Origin: Haemophilus haemolyticus_M
Lineage (GTDB): Bacteria > Pseudomonadota > Gammaproteobacteria > Enterobacterales > Pasteurellaceae
NCBI RefSeq assembly: GCF_003490935.1
Contig: NZ_QQGD01000006.1
Location: 1-64,000 of the forward strand
Direction: 5' to 3'
Length of the DNA: 64,000 nucleotides
The position numbers were made by a program, and so were the translations under genes. Below are positions 53,853-61,502 of this stretch, piece after piece (the stretch's first letter is position 1; each line of letters begins with the position of its first letter). The notes beneath the pieces were generated by a model. The model ran no database searches and was not told the DNA's origin. It saw only the letters and a list, made by a program, of their open reading frames with translations.

Positions 53853-53868
53853 TGTGAGGTGGATCACA
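53853..53868. promoter_or_regulatory. Crp site upstream of the symporter-sulfatase operon
   Basis: TGTGAGGTGGATCACA has perfect Crp half-sites (TGTGA-N6-TCACA), 85 bp before the symporter start. Confidence 0.75.
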
Positions 53869-53931
53869 GAAATAATAATTGAGGATAAATTCAATGGTTT
53901 TTATTTTATGTCAGTTGAAAAACCAATAAAA

Positions 53932-53969
53932 ATGCGGTCAAAAAACCATAAAAATTTTGACCGCACTTT
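53932..53969 (-). terminator. Terminator after the tandem-AAA gene
   Basis: TGCGGTCAAAA (from 53933) pairs with TTTTGACCGCA (ending near 53966) across about a dozen bases; leftward it is followed by TTTTTATTGG. One uptake sequence forms the right arm. Confidence 0.75.
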
Positions 53970-53971
53970 GA

Positions 53972-56023
53972 TTAGAATCCTATTCGTCTTGTTGTTGCAG
54001 AAAACGCTGGCTTCACTTCACATTCCCCTTGTAGTGCCATCAGCCAATCTTGCACCTTTTGAAAAGGGGAAAATTGGTGACGACGAGCCACTGCAGCAAA
54101 ATCTCCAGGCGTCAATAAATTAAGCGATTCAATCTGACTTAAATCCTCTTCCGATAACAACGGCAACCCTAAGATTTCAGCTTGTTGTTTAGCAAAATCT
54201 AAGCGTTGTGGCAACGTTAAATAATCAAACTTCAATTTTAAATCAAAACGACGTAAGGCAGCTGGATCGAGTACCTCAATTAAATTTGTCGATACTACCA
54301 TCAAGCCCTCAAAGCGTTCAATTTGTGTCAACATTTCATTCACTTGTGAACGTTCCCAGCTTCGATTTGCACCCTCTCGAGAAAATAAGAACGTATCCAC
54401 TTCATCTAACACTAATAATGCGTTATCCGCTTTCGCTTGTTCAAAGGCTTGAGCAATATTTTGTTCTGTCCCGCCCACATAAGGATTAAGTAAATCTGAG
54501 CCTTGTTTTAACAACAGAGGCATATCCAACTGTTCTGCAAGCCATGCTGCCCAAGCAGTTTTTCCTGTTCCCGGCGGGCCATAGCAACAAATTCGCCCTT
54601 TTTTCGACTGCTTTAACCCTTCACTAATACGATGAATATTGTCATTACAAGCTACATAATCCAAGTTATAGTCGGCTTTGCCTAAAACAAGCGGTTCAAT
54701 TTTCGGTTTATTTTGCGATTTTAACGTTTGATTAAACATCATGAGCAAAGTCTCAGCAAAATTTGATGTATTGAGTTCCTTTGCCACCCGAATTGTGCGA
54801 CTTAAAATCGCAGGCGTTAATGACCGCACTTTAGCAAAATGCTGCACATAGGCCGGGCTTAATTTTCCCTCAGTCAGTTGCGTAATCAGTGCTGACTTAT
54901 TTTTCAATGGCAAATCTGGCATTTCTAAAATAAGATCAAAGCGACGTAAAAAAGCAGGATCTATGCCAGAAACCGAATTCGATAACCAAATCATCGGCAC
55001 GTTATTATTTTCCAATAACTGATTCATCCAAGCTTTATTTTTCTGCGCTACTGAACACTCAAAGAAACCAGCACGAAAAACATCTTCTATTTCATCAAAA
55101 ATCAATAACGAAGATTGCCCTTCTAATACCTTTTGCGCAAAACGACATTTATTCAAACGATCTTCAGCGCTAATCACATCCCCATCTTCATCCATGTAGG
55201 TAATATTATTTACCGAAACGCTCAACACTTTCCCCAACAAAGTGGCCAACTCCGTTTTGCCTGTACCTGGCGCACCATAAATTAAAATATTCGCCCCCTT
55301 TCTATGAGTAGCAAATGAGGACTGAAGATAATCCAGCATCATTGTTTTCATCTCGTTTAAATAAGCAAAATCTTCTAAACTCAAACTAGGCTCAATAGCT
55401 GGTTTTGTACAAACTTTTAATAACACCTGTTCATTTAATGGTTCTGAGATGAATTCATCAAAATCTAACATTTTTCCCCAATCCAAATAGTCATGGAACC
55501 TATCCGGATTATAGTTTCGTTCAAGCAAGCCATAACCTAATAGTTTTCCCTTATCTTTTAAGGCAGAAATAATGTCCGATTTTGGCAAACCAAATAAATT
55601 TGATAATAACTCACTTACCCCTATCAAATTAGATTTTGGTAATGCCTCGCTCAATTTTTTCAACGGCTCATCTAAGCGTAGCTGAACTGATAAACGGAAA
55701 AGCGTCTGCTCAGTAGTATTCAATGATAATAATTGGGTCAGCGTATCAATATTTTGTTGAATAATTGGATTCTCGTTTGCATAAAGAGCGGTCAATTTTG
55801 GCAACGTTTTATTTCGTGCTTGTAATAATTTTTTTACTTTCGAACGAAAATCATCGCAATGCTCCATTTCACTCGGTAAACCTAAAGCCGCTGCAATATT
55901 GTCATAGTGCCAAACATTTTCATTAAAAACCTCTGAGAATCCTTGATATTCTAATAAAAGTTGCAACATTAATTTTTCGGTATAAGGGGAAACTAATGGT
56001 GGGTTAAGTTTGAATTTAGACAT
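53972..56023 (-). CDS. Tandem AAA ATPase of the six-gene operon
   Basis: I start at the ATG at 56023 (683 residues), eight bases after GGAG; two in-frame codons just upstream are less well placed. Numbers below count three residues more, from 56032. The first ~220 residues are a helical domain with no motif that I know. Two AAA modules follow: Walker A GAPGTGKT (253-260) with LLIFDEIED (about 309-317) and FLRRFD; then GPPGTGKT (485-492) with LLVLDEVDTF (539-548) and ALRRFD. Both have arginine fingers, so both may hydrolyse ATP. It is the last gene in the operon, separated from the nuclease by 78 bp holding a hairpin. It probably remodels or loads the nuclease partners; function is not established. 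Confidence 0.85.
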   Translation of the reverse strand: MSKFKLNPPLVSPYTEKLMLQLLLEYQGFSEVFNENVWHYDNIAAALGLPSEMEHCDDFRSKVKKLLQARNKTLPKLTALYANENPIIQQNIDTLTQLLSLNTTEQTLFRLSVQLRLDEPLKKLSEALPKSNLIGVSELLSNLFGLPKSDIISALKDKGKLLGYGLLERNYNPDRFHDYLDWGKMLDFDEFISEPLNEQVLLKVCTKPAIEPSLSLEDFAYLNEMKTMMLDYLQSSFATHRKGANILIYGAPGTGKTELATLLGKVLSVSVNNITYMDEDGDVISAEDRLNKCRFAQKVLEGQSSLLIFDEIEDVFRAGFFECSVAQKNKAWMNQLLENNNVPMIWLSNSVSGIDPAFLRRFDLILEMPDLPLKNKSALITQLTEGKLSPAYVQHFAKVRSLTPAILSRTIRVAKELNTSNFAETLLMMFNQTLKSQNKPKIEPLVLGKADYNLDYVACNDNIHRISEGLKQSKKGRICCYGPPGTGKTAWAAWLAEQLDMPLLLKQGSDLLNPYVGGTEQNIAQAFEQAKADNALLVLDEVDTFLFSREGANRSWERSQVNEMLTQIERFEGLMVVSTNLIEVLDPAALRRFDLKLKFDYLTLPQRLDFAKQQAEILGLPLLSEEDLSQIESLNLLTPGDFAAVARRHQFSPFQKVQDWLMALQGECEVKPAFSATTRRIGF

Positions 56024-56039
56024 AATCATCACTCCAATA

Positions 56040-56072
56040 AAAAATGCTCAAACCTAATGGGTTTGAGCATAG
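56040..56072 (-). terminator. Internal hairpin between the DUF262-HNH and AAA genes
   Basis: Leftward, ATGCTCAAACC pairs with GGTTTGAGCAT (arms at about 56044-56054 and 56060-56070), followed by TTTTTTATTGG. It is a good intrinsic terminator within the operon and may reduce ATPase expression relative to the upstream genes. Confidence 0.65.
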
Positions 56073-56085
56073 TTTAAGAAGTGGA

Positions 56086-56103
56086 GCGACAGATTGTGTC
56101 GTT
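56086..56103. promoter_or_regulatory. Operator-like palindrome, copy 1
   Basis: GCGACAGATTGTGTCGTT has the inverted repeat CGACA-N5-TGTCG (56087-56101). It overlaps the stop of the DUF262-HNH gene and precedes the AAA gene. A 16/18 match lies at 61371-61388. Confidence 0.5.
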
Positions 56104-58132
56104 AGAAATCAGCTTTGGATAAAGGTTTATTTAGAATTTCGAGCATTTTTGCTCCATGCTCTTTTATCTCAACTTCTGTCCATTTATCATAACTCATCAT
56201 TATGGCTTGTTTTAAGCTATCGTAATTTTCATTTTTCTCATAATAACTGCATTTGGCTTTGGGTGTTAAATTGCTTAAACGAGAATTTTTACTTTGAGAT
56301 AGCAAATATAAGTTACCAAAATTATCTAAAGTTTTTTTCTCTAATCTCTCTAACCCATGTTCTTCTGAAGGGTGCTGTGGATAATGATGCTCTACCGAAC
56401 TTCTAAAGGTAAATCTGAACTTTTTCCAAATAGCATCTTTATTTTTAATAGTTAACCATTTGTCATTTTCTGACAAAATTTCTACTTTTTGTTTTTGTTT
56501 TTGTTTTTGTTCGTGGAAAAATTTCCATAACTGATAATCTAATCGATTAAATACAAAGTTAGGAACATTTACTCCATCATCCCAATCTTTTTTATCTCCT
56601 GAGTTTAATTCAAATTCCACTTTTTCTAATATAATTTCTGTAATATCTTTTCCTTGACAGTTATTACCAAAATAGAATTTATCACAAAGTTCTTCTAAAA
56701 ATTTAATATAATCACTTTGTTCAATATTGTCTCTATTATCAAATAACCAACGTAACACAGCGTATAACCAGTTTTTATAAATACGAGATGGATTAGAGAC
56801 ATGGAACATTGAAAGTAACATCACAGTTTTTTTTGTAGGATCTGAATCATTAAGTGATTCATCATCATTTTTATCTAAACTATCGTCAACAGACATATTT
56901 TTATAATTACCAAATGCATTTTTATAGTAGTAATAACCTGATTTTCCTTTAACTATTTTCCATAACGACCAGTTTTCATAATCAGTTCGAATCATATTAG
57001 ATTTAATCACGTATAAATCAAATAAATAACGACAAACCAATAATGTATAAATAAACACTCTAACTTTTTTAGGGTTTCCTTCAAACTTACCTTCAAATGA
57101 TTTTAATAGTAACTTTTCATCTAATGGAACATTGCATGGATCATTTTGGATAGAATATTTACATTTATCAAACATTTCTAAATAAATTCGTAAAACGTGC
57201 ATTAAGAAATTAGGAAAATCAATTACTGAAGTAAATTCACCATCATATTTATCCTGTGATTGTTCTTCATTTTTTTCTATTTTTACCTCGCCCTTAATAA
57301 GTTTTACGATACTATCTACAGGATTTTCAGGTTCTACAGGATTTTCAAGTTCTACAGGATTTTCAAGTTCTACAGGATTTTCACTCAAAATAGTCTTAAA
57401 AAATCCACGTACTTTTCTCCAATCACCACCTAAAATGACTTCTCTTAATTCAGAATCAAGCCCCATCACAACATAACGACTCATATCTGAGCATGCATCC
57501 CAGATTTTTGCAAATAATGATTGCTCAATAGGTGTTGGCAACACTTTCATCAAACGAGCTTTTAGAATTTCATGCTTTTCAAGCTGTTCTCCACGGGTAT
57601 TCATAATTTCAAAATAATGGTTTAAATCTGTACCTTCAGGCACTTCAGTTCGGATAATTTCAACTTTATCCAAAAGGAATTTTACAATTTCATCTTTATT
57701 ATTTCCCCATTCATCAAATACTTTCTTAATTGTTTTTAATGCTTGTGAGAAATTGCTTAGTAAGGTTTCAGAATTAAGATTAGATAATGCTTGTTCAGAT
57801 TCATCTCGATGTTCAAAAGAAACATTTCTAAAAACTAATTTGTCAAGATGATGCATTATTAACGTAAGTGTTGTTAGTCTTTGCTGGCCATCAATTACTT
57901 CAAAATCACCATTGTCTCGGCAATAAACAACTAAGCTTCCAATATAATAATTTTTATCTTGTTCTTTATTTTTTTCACAAGCATTTTTTATATCTTGAAG
58001 TAATGAACTAATTTCATCGTCACCCCAAGCATAATTACGTTGGTAGATTGGAATAATATAGTTACATTTATTCTCATTATCAAATAAATCAGACACGGTT
58101 AATATTTTTACATATTCTTTAGCATTGCTCAT
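56102..58132 (-). CDS. DUF262-DUF1524 (GmrSD/SspE-like) HNH nuclease
   Basis: A 676-residue protein. The N-terminal DUF262 domain is ParB/Srx-like, with IIPIYQRNYAWGDDEI (26-41) and the nucleotide-site motif VIDGQQRLTTLTL (79-91), later YFEIMNTRGEQLEKHEILKA. Residues 251-274 are four copies of a six-residue repeat (ENPVEL). The C-terminal DUF1524 HNH nuclease has EHHYPQHP (581-588) and NFGNLYLLSQSKNSRLSN, the His-Pro and Asn pattern of GmrD, SspE and BrxU. Proteins of this type use NTP hydrolysis to control cutting of modified or unmodified foreign DNA. It starts eight bases after the other DUF262 gene stops. Targets are unknown. Confidence 0.88.
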   Translation of the reverse strand: MSNAKEYVKILTVSDLFDNENKCNYIIPIYQRNYAWGDDEISSLLQDIKNACEKNKEQDKNYYIGSLVVYCRDNGDFEVIDGQQRLTTLTLIMHHLDKLVFRNVSFEHRDESEQALSNLNSETLLSNFSQALKTIKKVFDEWGNNKDEIVKFLLDKVEIIRTEVPEGTDLNHYFEIMNTRGEQLEKHEILKARLMKVLPTPIEQSLFAKIWDACSDMSRYVVMGLDSELREVILGGDWRKVRGFFKTILSENPVELENPVELENPVEPENPVDSIVKLIKGEVKIEKNEEQSQDKYDGEFTSVIDFPNFLMHVLRIYLEMFDKCKYSIQNDPCNVPLDEKLLLKSFEGKFEGNPKKVRVFIYTLLVCRYLFDLYVIKSNMIRTDYENWSLWKIVKGKSGYYYYKNAFGNYKNMSVDDSLDKNDDESLNDSDPTKKTVMLLSMFHVSNPSRIYKNWLYAVLRWLFDNRDNIEQSDYIKFLEELCDKFYFGNNCQGKDITEIILEKVEFELNSGDKKDWDDGVNVPNFVFNRLDYQLWKFFHEQKQKQKQKVEILSENDKWLTIKNKDAIWKKFRFTFRSSVEHHYPQHPSEEHGLERLEKKTLDNFGNLYLLSQSKNSRLSNLTPKAKCSYYEKNENYDSLKQAIMMSYDKWTEVEIKEHGAKMLEILNKPLSKADF
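57311..57382 (-). repeat. In-frame 18-bp tandem repeat in the DUF262-HNH gene
   Basis: Four near-identical 18-bp units encode ENPVEL, ENPVEL, ENPVEP and ENPVDS. The unit is a multiple of three, so changes in copy number would lengthen or shorten a linker without breaking the frame. Confidence 0.9.
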
Positions 58133-58140
58133 TTTTTTAC

Positions 58141-59451
58141 CTAAAAAACTTCCTTTATTTTATTATCTATATTACTAAACTTATATTCACGTATTGCTGA
58201 GGTATATCTCAGCACTTGTATTGGTGTAGAGGATTTCTCTATATGATTAAATAATCCATTTTTTGAGTGAGCTTCATCTTCTATAGTTTTGAAAGTAATA
58301 CGCTGATATTCAAAACGAATTCGATAAACCCATAAAAATGCTTTATTTATAAATTCATCTAAATGTACTTTACCAAACTTATCAAAATAGAATAACACTA
58401 TACATTCAAATAAATTTTTTAAATACTTATCCCCTACTCGATAGCAATAATCTTGATTATTGAGAAAAGTATTTACGCCTTTCCCTAGATCTTTACCGTT
58501 AATTTTTGTCACTTTATCAACAAGTCCACTTCCTTCTTTAAATAATTTTTCATAGAGCTCAGAATAATACTGAACATAATCAAAAAATTGCTCTCCATTT
58601 ATTAGAGTTTGTATTGTTTGAAAACTTGTCTTCACAAATCTTGGATGATAAAGCATAGGATTTTGTTGTGCTAATTTCTCTACAGCCTTTGTTGCAAACA
58701 GTGGGCTAAGATAAGGATAGTTAGTACTTTCTGATACACCTTTAAATGTCTCTAGCTCGTCCGATGTAAAAACCTCTCCGCTTTCTTGATAGTGCCATCG
58801 GCGTAATCTAAAAAGAATATAGTTGATAATTTTATCTAAGTTATTAATTTCTTGAGAAAGTGCAGATTTCTCCCAACGCTCAACGCAGTGATGAACAATC
58901 TCTTTGGGCTTATCTTTCATTTCTCGTAAATGATAAGCTTTCAGCAAATCATAAGATTCTAAAGGTTTCCCTCTTGAGTTTTGTGAGTCAAAAAATTGGA
59001 AGGCTTCGTCTAAATCATCTAATTCAACATAAACTATCTCACAAATTTCTAAAATATATTTTTTAAATGCTTCCTTATTGGAAATAGAATAATTTTTAAT
59101 AAAATTATAATTATTAATTATATTACTCTCGCTAAGAGTATGTGCTACACTTTTATCTAATAAAGACTTATCCGTGAATTTTTCTTCATTATTCAAATAA
59201 TAAAGTAATAATGAAAGCGTAATTAAACGTTGTTGGCCATCAACAATATCAAAATTTTTTCCATATTTATGTATCACAACTGTCCCGATACGATAAACTT
59301 GTTCCTGATTACGAAAATGGGTAAGTAAATCATCAAGTAATTGTTGAACGTGTTTTATTGTCCATTTATATGGTCTTTGATAGTCTGGAATACTCAAATT
59401 TAATTTGAATACATCATCAATCTTGAGTATTTTTGCTTTTTCTTCACTCAT
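58141..59451 (-). CDS. DUF262 protein without nuclease domain
   Basis: A 436-residue DUF262 protein. IPDYQRPYKWTIKHVQQLLD (21-40) and FDIVDGQQRLITLSLLLYYL (67-86) are the ParB-like NTPase motifs, and FDSQNSRGKPLESYDLLKAY is the third conserved segment. After about residue 200 it is helical with no HNH motif; it ends YTSAIREYKFSNIDNKIKEV. It is therefore either a regulatory subunit paired with the adjacent DUF262-HNH protein or a sensor, comparable to the split GmrS/GmrD arrangement. It lies 38 bp after the phosphatase gene. Confidence 0.85.
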   Translation of the reverse strand: MSEEKAKILKIDDVFKLNLSIPDYQRPYKWTIKHVQQLLDDLLTHFRNQEQVYRIGTVVIHKYGKNFDIVDGQQRLITLSLLLYYLNNEEKFTDKSLLDKSVAHTLSESNIINNYNFIKNYSISNKEAFKKYILEICEIVYVELDDLDEAFQFFDSQNSRGKPLESYDLLKAYHLREMKDKPKEIVHHCVERWEKSALSQEINNLDKIINYILFRLRRWHYQESGEVFTSDELETFKGVSESTNYPYLSPLFATKAVEKLAQQNPMLYHPRFVKTSFQTIQTLINGEQFFDYVQYYSELYEKLFKEGSGLVDKVTKINGKDLGKGVNTFLNNQDYCYRVGDKYLKNLFECIVLFYFDKFGKVHLDEFINKAFLWVYRIRFEYQRITFKTIEDEAHSKNGLFNHIEKSSTPIQVLRYTSAIREYKFSNIDNKIKEVF

Positions 59452-59489
59452 AATAATTGGGATCTCTTAGAATATTTTTATAATATAAA

Positions 59490-60242
59490 TCAAAATGTAC
59501 AGATTATAACCGATAAATCATCATAAGCTATTTGTTTCTCAATTAATTTACGACACACCGTCAATCTAGATTTATCATTATCATATTGTTTCCAAATTTT
59601 TTCTCTTACCTCAGCAGAAAATCCATCTGTTAATCCATCAGAACACAGTAATAAACTTTCCCCTTGTTGAATTTCAATTTCTTGATAACAAATTTTATCT
59701 TGGAATTCGGAATAATCCGCAACTAAACAAGAAGAAACACCGCCATAAATCGTGGCAAAATCTTCTTCTTTTTTATTGGGAAAATCCGCCAATAATTCAG
59801 ACAAAATAGAATGATCTTGGGTAATTTGTTGCCATTTTCCTTGGGCATCAATTAAATAAGCTCGACTATCGCCTACGCTGAGAATTTTGGCTTTACGAGT
59901 TATTTGATCAATTTCAGCTGCCACAAATGTGGTTGCTGAGCCAAAATAATCCTCGGCTAATTCTGCTGATAAATAGGATTGTAAATCGTAGATCGTTTGG
60001 CGACTTAGGCTTTCCATTTGGCTTAATAATTGCATAGCCAACTTGCTCGCTTTTTCAGGTCGGTTGCTATTAGAAATACCATCTGCCACGCCCACAATAA
60101 AGTGCGGTCGGTTTTCAAGACGTTTTTCAGCCGTTTTGAGTTTATATTGAAACACCGCCTCGCCATTAAAAAGGGCATCTTGGTTGTGTCGCTTGTTGCT
60201 ACCAATTTGTTGGCAGAAGGTAATTTCGCAAAAATTTTCCAT
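59490..60242 (-). CDS. PP2C-type serine/threonine phosphatase
   Basis: A 250-residue PPM/PP2C phosphatase with all metal-binding motifs: SNKRHNQDALF, VGVADGISNS, GSATTFVAAEI, LSVGDSRAYLI, LLCSDGLTDGF and the terminal DDLSVIIC. It should be an active Mn/Mg-dependent phosphatase in the cytoplasm. It has no sensor or membrane part, and no kinase gene is nearby, so it may act on a host kinase product or on a non-protein phosphate. Its start overlaps the Sir2 stop by one base (TAATG). A phosphatase inside such an operon suggests on/off control of the effector. Confidence 0.92.
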   Translation of the reverse strand: MENFCEITFCQQIGSNKRHNQDALFNGEAVFQYKLKTAEKRLENRPHFIVGVADGISNSNRPEKASKLAMQLLSQMESLSRQTIYDLQSYLSAELAEDYFGSATTFVAAEIDQITRKAKILSVGDSRAYLIDAQGKWQQITQDHSILSELLADFPNKKEEDFATIYGGVSSCLVADYSEFQDKICYQEIEIQQGESLLLCSDGLTDGFSAEVREKIWKQYDNDKSRLTVCRKLIEKQIAYDDLSVIICTF

Positions 60243-61087
60243 TATTCAACCGCTTGTTGAGAAGGATTTAGCAGGCGATCAATCGCTTTTAGCGCATCTA
60301 AGGCCTTCATTTCGAGACTTAAAAAGTGCATTTTCGGCACGCCTGCATCTTGTGGGTTAATACGGATAAATCCGCCCTTTTTTGCTTTCGCCGTACGTTC
60401 AGAAAAGCGACGCACAGTTGGAATGGCTTTCCCCGCACCCAGTTCGATGACGACGAGATTTTGCACTTCTTTTAACCACGATTCTAACCGCACTTTTTTA
60501 AAATCCTGATATTGGCTTGCATAACTCCAATCATTAAACATTAGTACATTTTGACGAGCAAAGCCCCCACAATAAGGACAATGTGGTTTTTCACTGGTTA
60601 AACATAAGTTTTCATTATCCACGACAGGTTGAAAACTTGATGCAGACCAACTTAATCCTCGACAATTATTGACACACTGAAGACGTTCCAAAGTACCGTG
60701 TACTTCATAAACATGGCTATCATCAAAACCAGCCTTTTGAAAATGCCCATCCACATTACTGGTAAAAACAAAATATCCGTGAGATTTAGCTTCCGCCCAG
60801 CGTTTTAAAATCTGATACCCTTCGTGAGGAATAGTATTTCGGTATTGAACTAATCGATGCCCATAAAACCAATAGGCAAGTTTCTTATTATGCTTATAAG
60901 CTAGTGGCGTCGCGATGTCTTCAAAAGATATATTATGTTCTTTAAACATAGGATAAGCATTCCAAAATCCACCAACACTGCGGAAATCGGGAAGCCCAGA
61001 ATCCACACTCATACCCGCACCAGCTGTAATTAAAATGCCATCCGCTTTGCGGATAAGTTCTACTGCATAATTTAAATCATTTTTCAT
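60242..61087 (-). CDS. Sir2-family NAD-dependent enzyme (operon copy)
   Basis: A 281-residue Sir2 protein. NAD-site motifs are TAGAGMSVDSGLPDFR (21-36) and TSNVDGHF (109-116). The catalytic histidine is H130 in VYEVHGTLE. A zinc ribbon is complete: C138, C142, C170 and C173. ELGAGKAIPTVRRFSE replaces the usual GTS loop. It should bind NAD and act as a deacylase, ADP-ribosyltransferase or NAD-depleting enzyme. Sir2 domains are common effectors in anti-phage systems, but the zinc ribbon and H130 fit a protein-modifying enzyme. It overlaps the FtsK-gamma gene by four bases and the phosphatase gene by one. Confidence 0.9.
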   Translation of the reverse strand: MKNDLNYAVELIRKADGILITAGAGMSVDSGLPDFRSVGGFWNAYPMFKEHNISFEDIATPLAYKHNKKLAYWFYGHRLVQYRNTIPHEGYQILKRWAEAKSHGYFVFTSNVDGHFQKAGFDDSHVYEVHGTLERLQCVNNCRGLSWSASSFQPVVDNENLCLTSEKPHCPYCGGFARQNVLMFNDWSYASQYQDFKKVRLESWLKEVQNLVVIELGAGKAIPTVRRFSERTAKAKKGGFIRINPQDAGVPKMHFLSLEMKALDALKAIDRLLNPSQQAVE

Positions 61088-61284
61088 AATACTTTTCTCT
61101 GTCCATTTTTCATTGGTGAAATAATACCCGCTTGTTCTAACTGTTCTAAAATTTGTCCAGCTCGATTAAAACCTAACATAAATCTGCGTTGAATCATCGA
61201 GCAAGATGCAACTTTTTGTTGTTGCACAAATTTTTTTACATCCTCAAAAAGTGGATCTCTTGCCATAATTACTTTCATTGCCAT
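61084..61284 (-). CDS. Stand-alone FtsK-gamma winged-helix DNA-binding protein
   Basis: A 66-residue protein whose segment DPLFEDVKKFVQQQKVASCS with MIQRRFMLGFNRAGQILEQL and EQAGIISPMKNGQRKVL aligns with the whole gamma domain of FtsK/SpoIIIE, which reads the KOPS sequence. The rest of FtsK (motor, membrane part) is missing. It begins seven bases after AGGAGC and is the first gene of the operon, overlapping the Sir2 gene by four bases. As a small DNA-binding protein at the operon head it may be an autoregulator, or it could direct the nuclease to KOPS-like sites. Both ideas are inference. Confidence 0.85.
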   Translation of the reverse strand: MAMKVIMARDPLFEDVKKFVQQQKVASCSMIQRRFMLGFNRAGQILEQLEQAGIISPMKNGQRKVL

Positions 61285-61336
61285 TATTTGCTCCTTTTTC
61301 TTAATTAAAGGCTTTATAAATATGTAAGAAGTAAAG

Positions 61337-61358
61337 AATTTCTCTTTATGGAGAAATT
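61337..61358. promoter_or_regulatory. Perfect 8-bp inverted repeat in the divergent promoter region
   Basis: AATTTCTC (61337-61344) is repeated in inverse as GAGAAATT (61351-61358) around TTTATG. It lies 53 bp before the FtsK-gamma gene and could be an operator or a short hairpin. Confidence 0.4.
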
Positions 61359-61370
61359 ATATGAAAGGAA

Positions 61371-61388
61371 GCGACAATTTGTGTCGTT
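61371..61388. promoter_or_regulatory. Operator-like palindrome, copy 2
   Basis: GCGACAATTTGTGTCGTT has CGACA-N5-TGTCG at 61372-61386 and nearly repeats 56086-56103. It lies 87 bp before the FtsK-gamma start and 115 bp before the RhuM-Fic start, in the 218 bp divergent gap, which otherwise shows only AT-rich promoter-like sequence. Confidence 0.55.
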
Positions 61389-61502
61389 TGCGAATGTTGA
61401 AAGCGGTTATTTTTAAAAGATCTTTTACAAATAAGATTATCCTTATTGCAATATGCATATTTATCTGGTTATATATACATACAACTTTATTAAGGAAAAA
61501 AT

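Noticed and set aside
53854..54123. 89-residue plus-strand frame opposite the AAA gene end
   Set aside because: It covers a Crp site, a terminator and the antisense of the ATPase C-terminus; no conserved features.
56485..56516. TTTTTG repeat in the DUF262-HNH gene
   Set aside because: It encodes a short Lys-Gln run (KQKQKQK); it is in frame and low-complexity, with no sign of a separate element.
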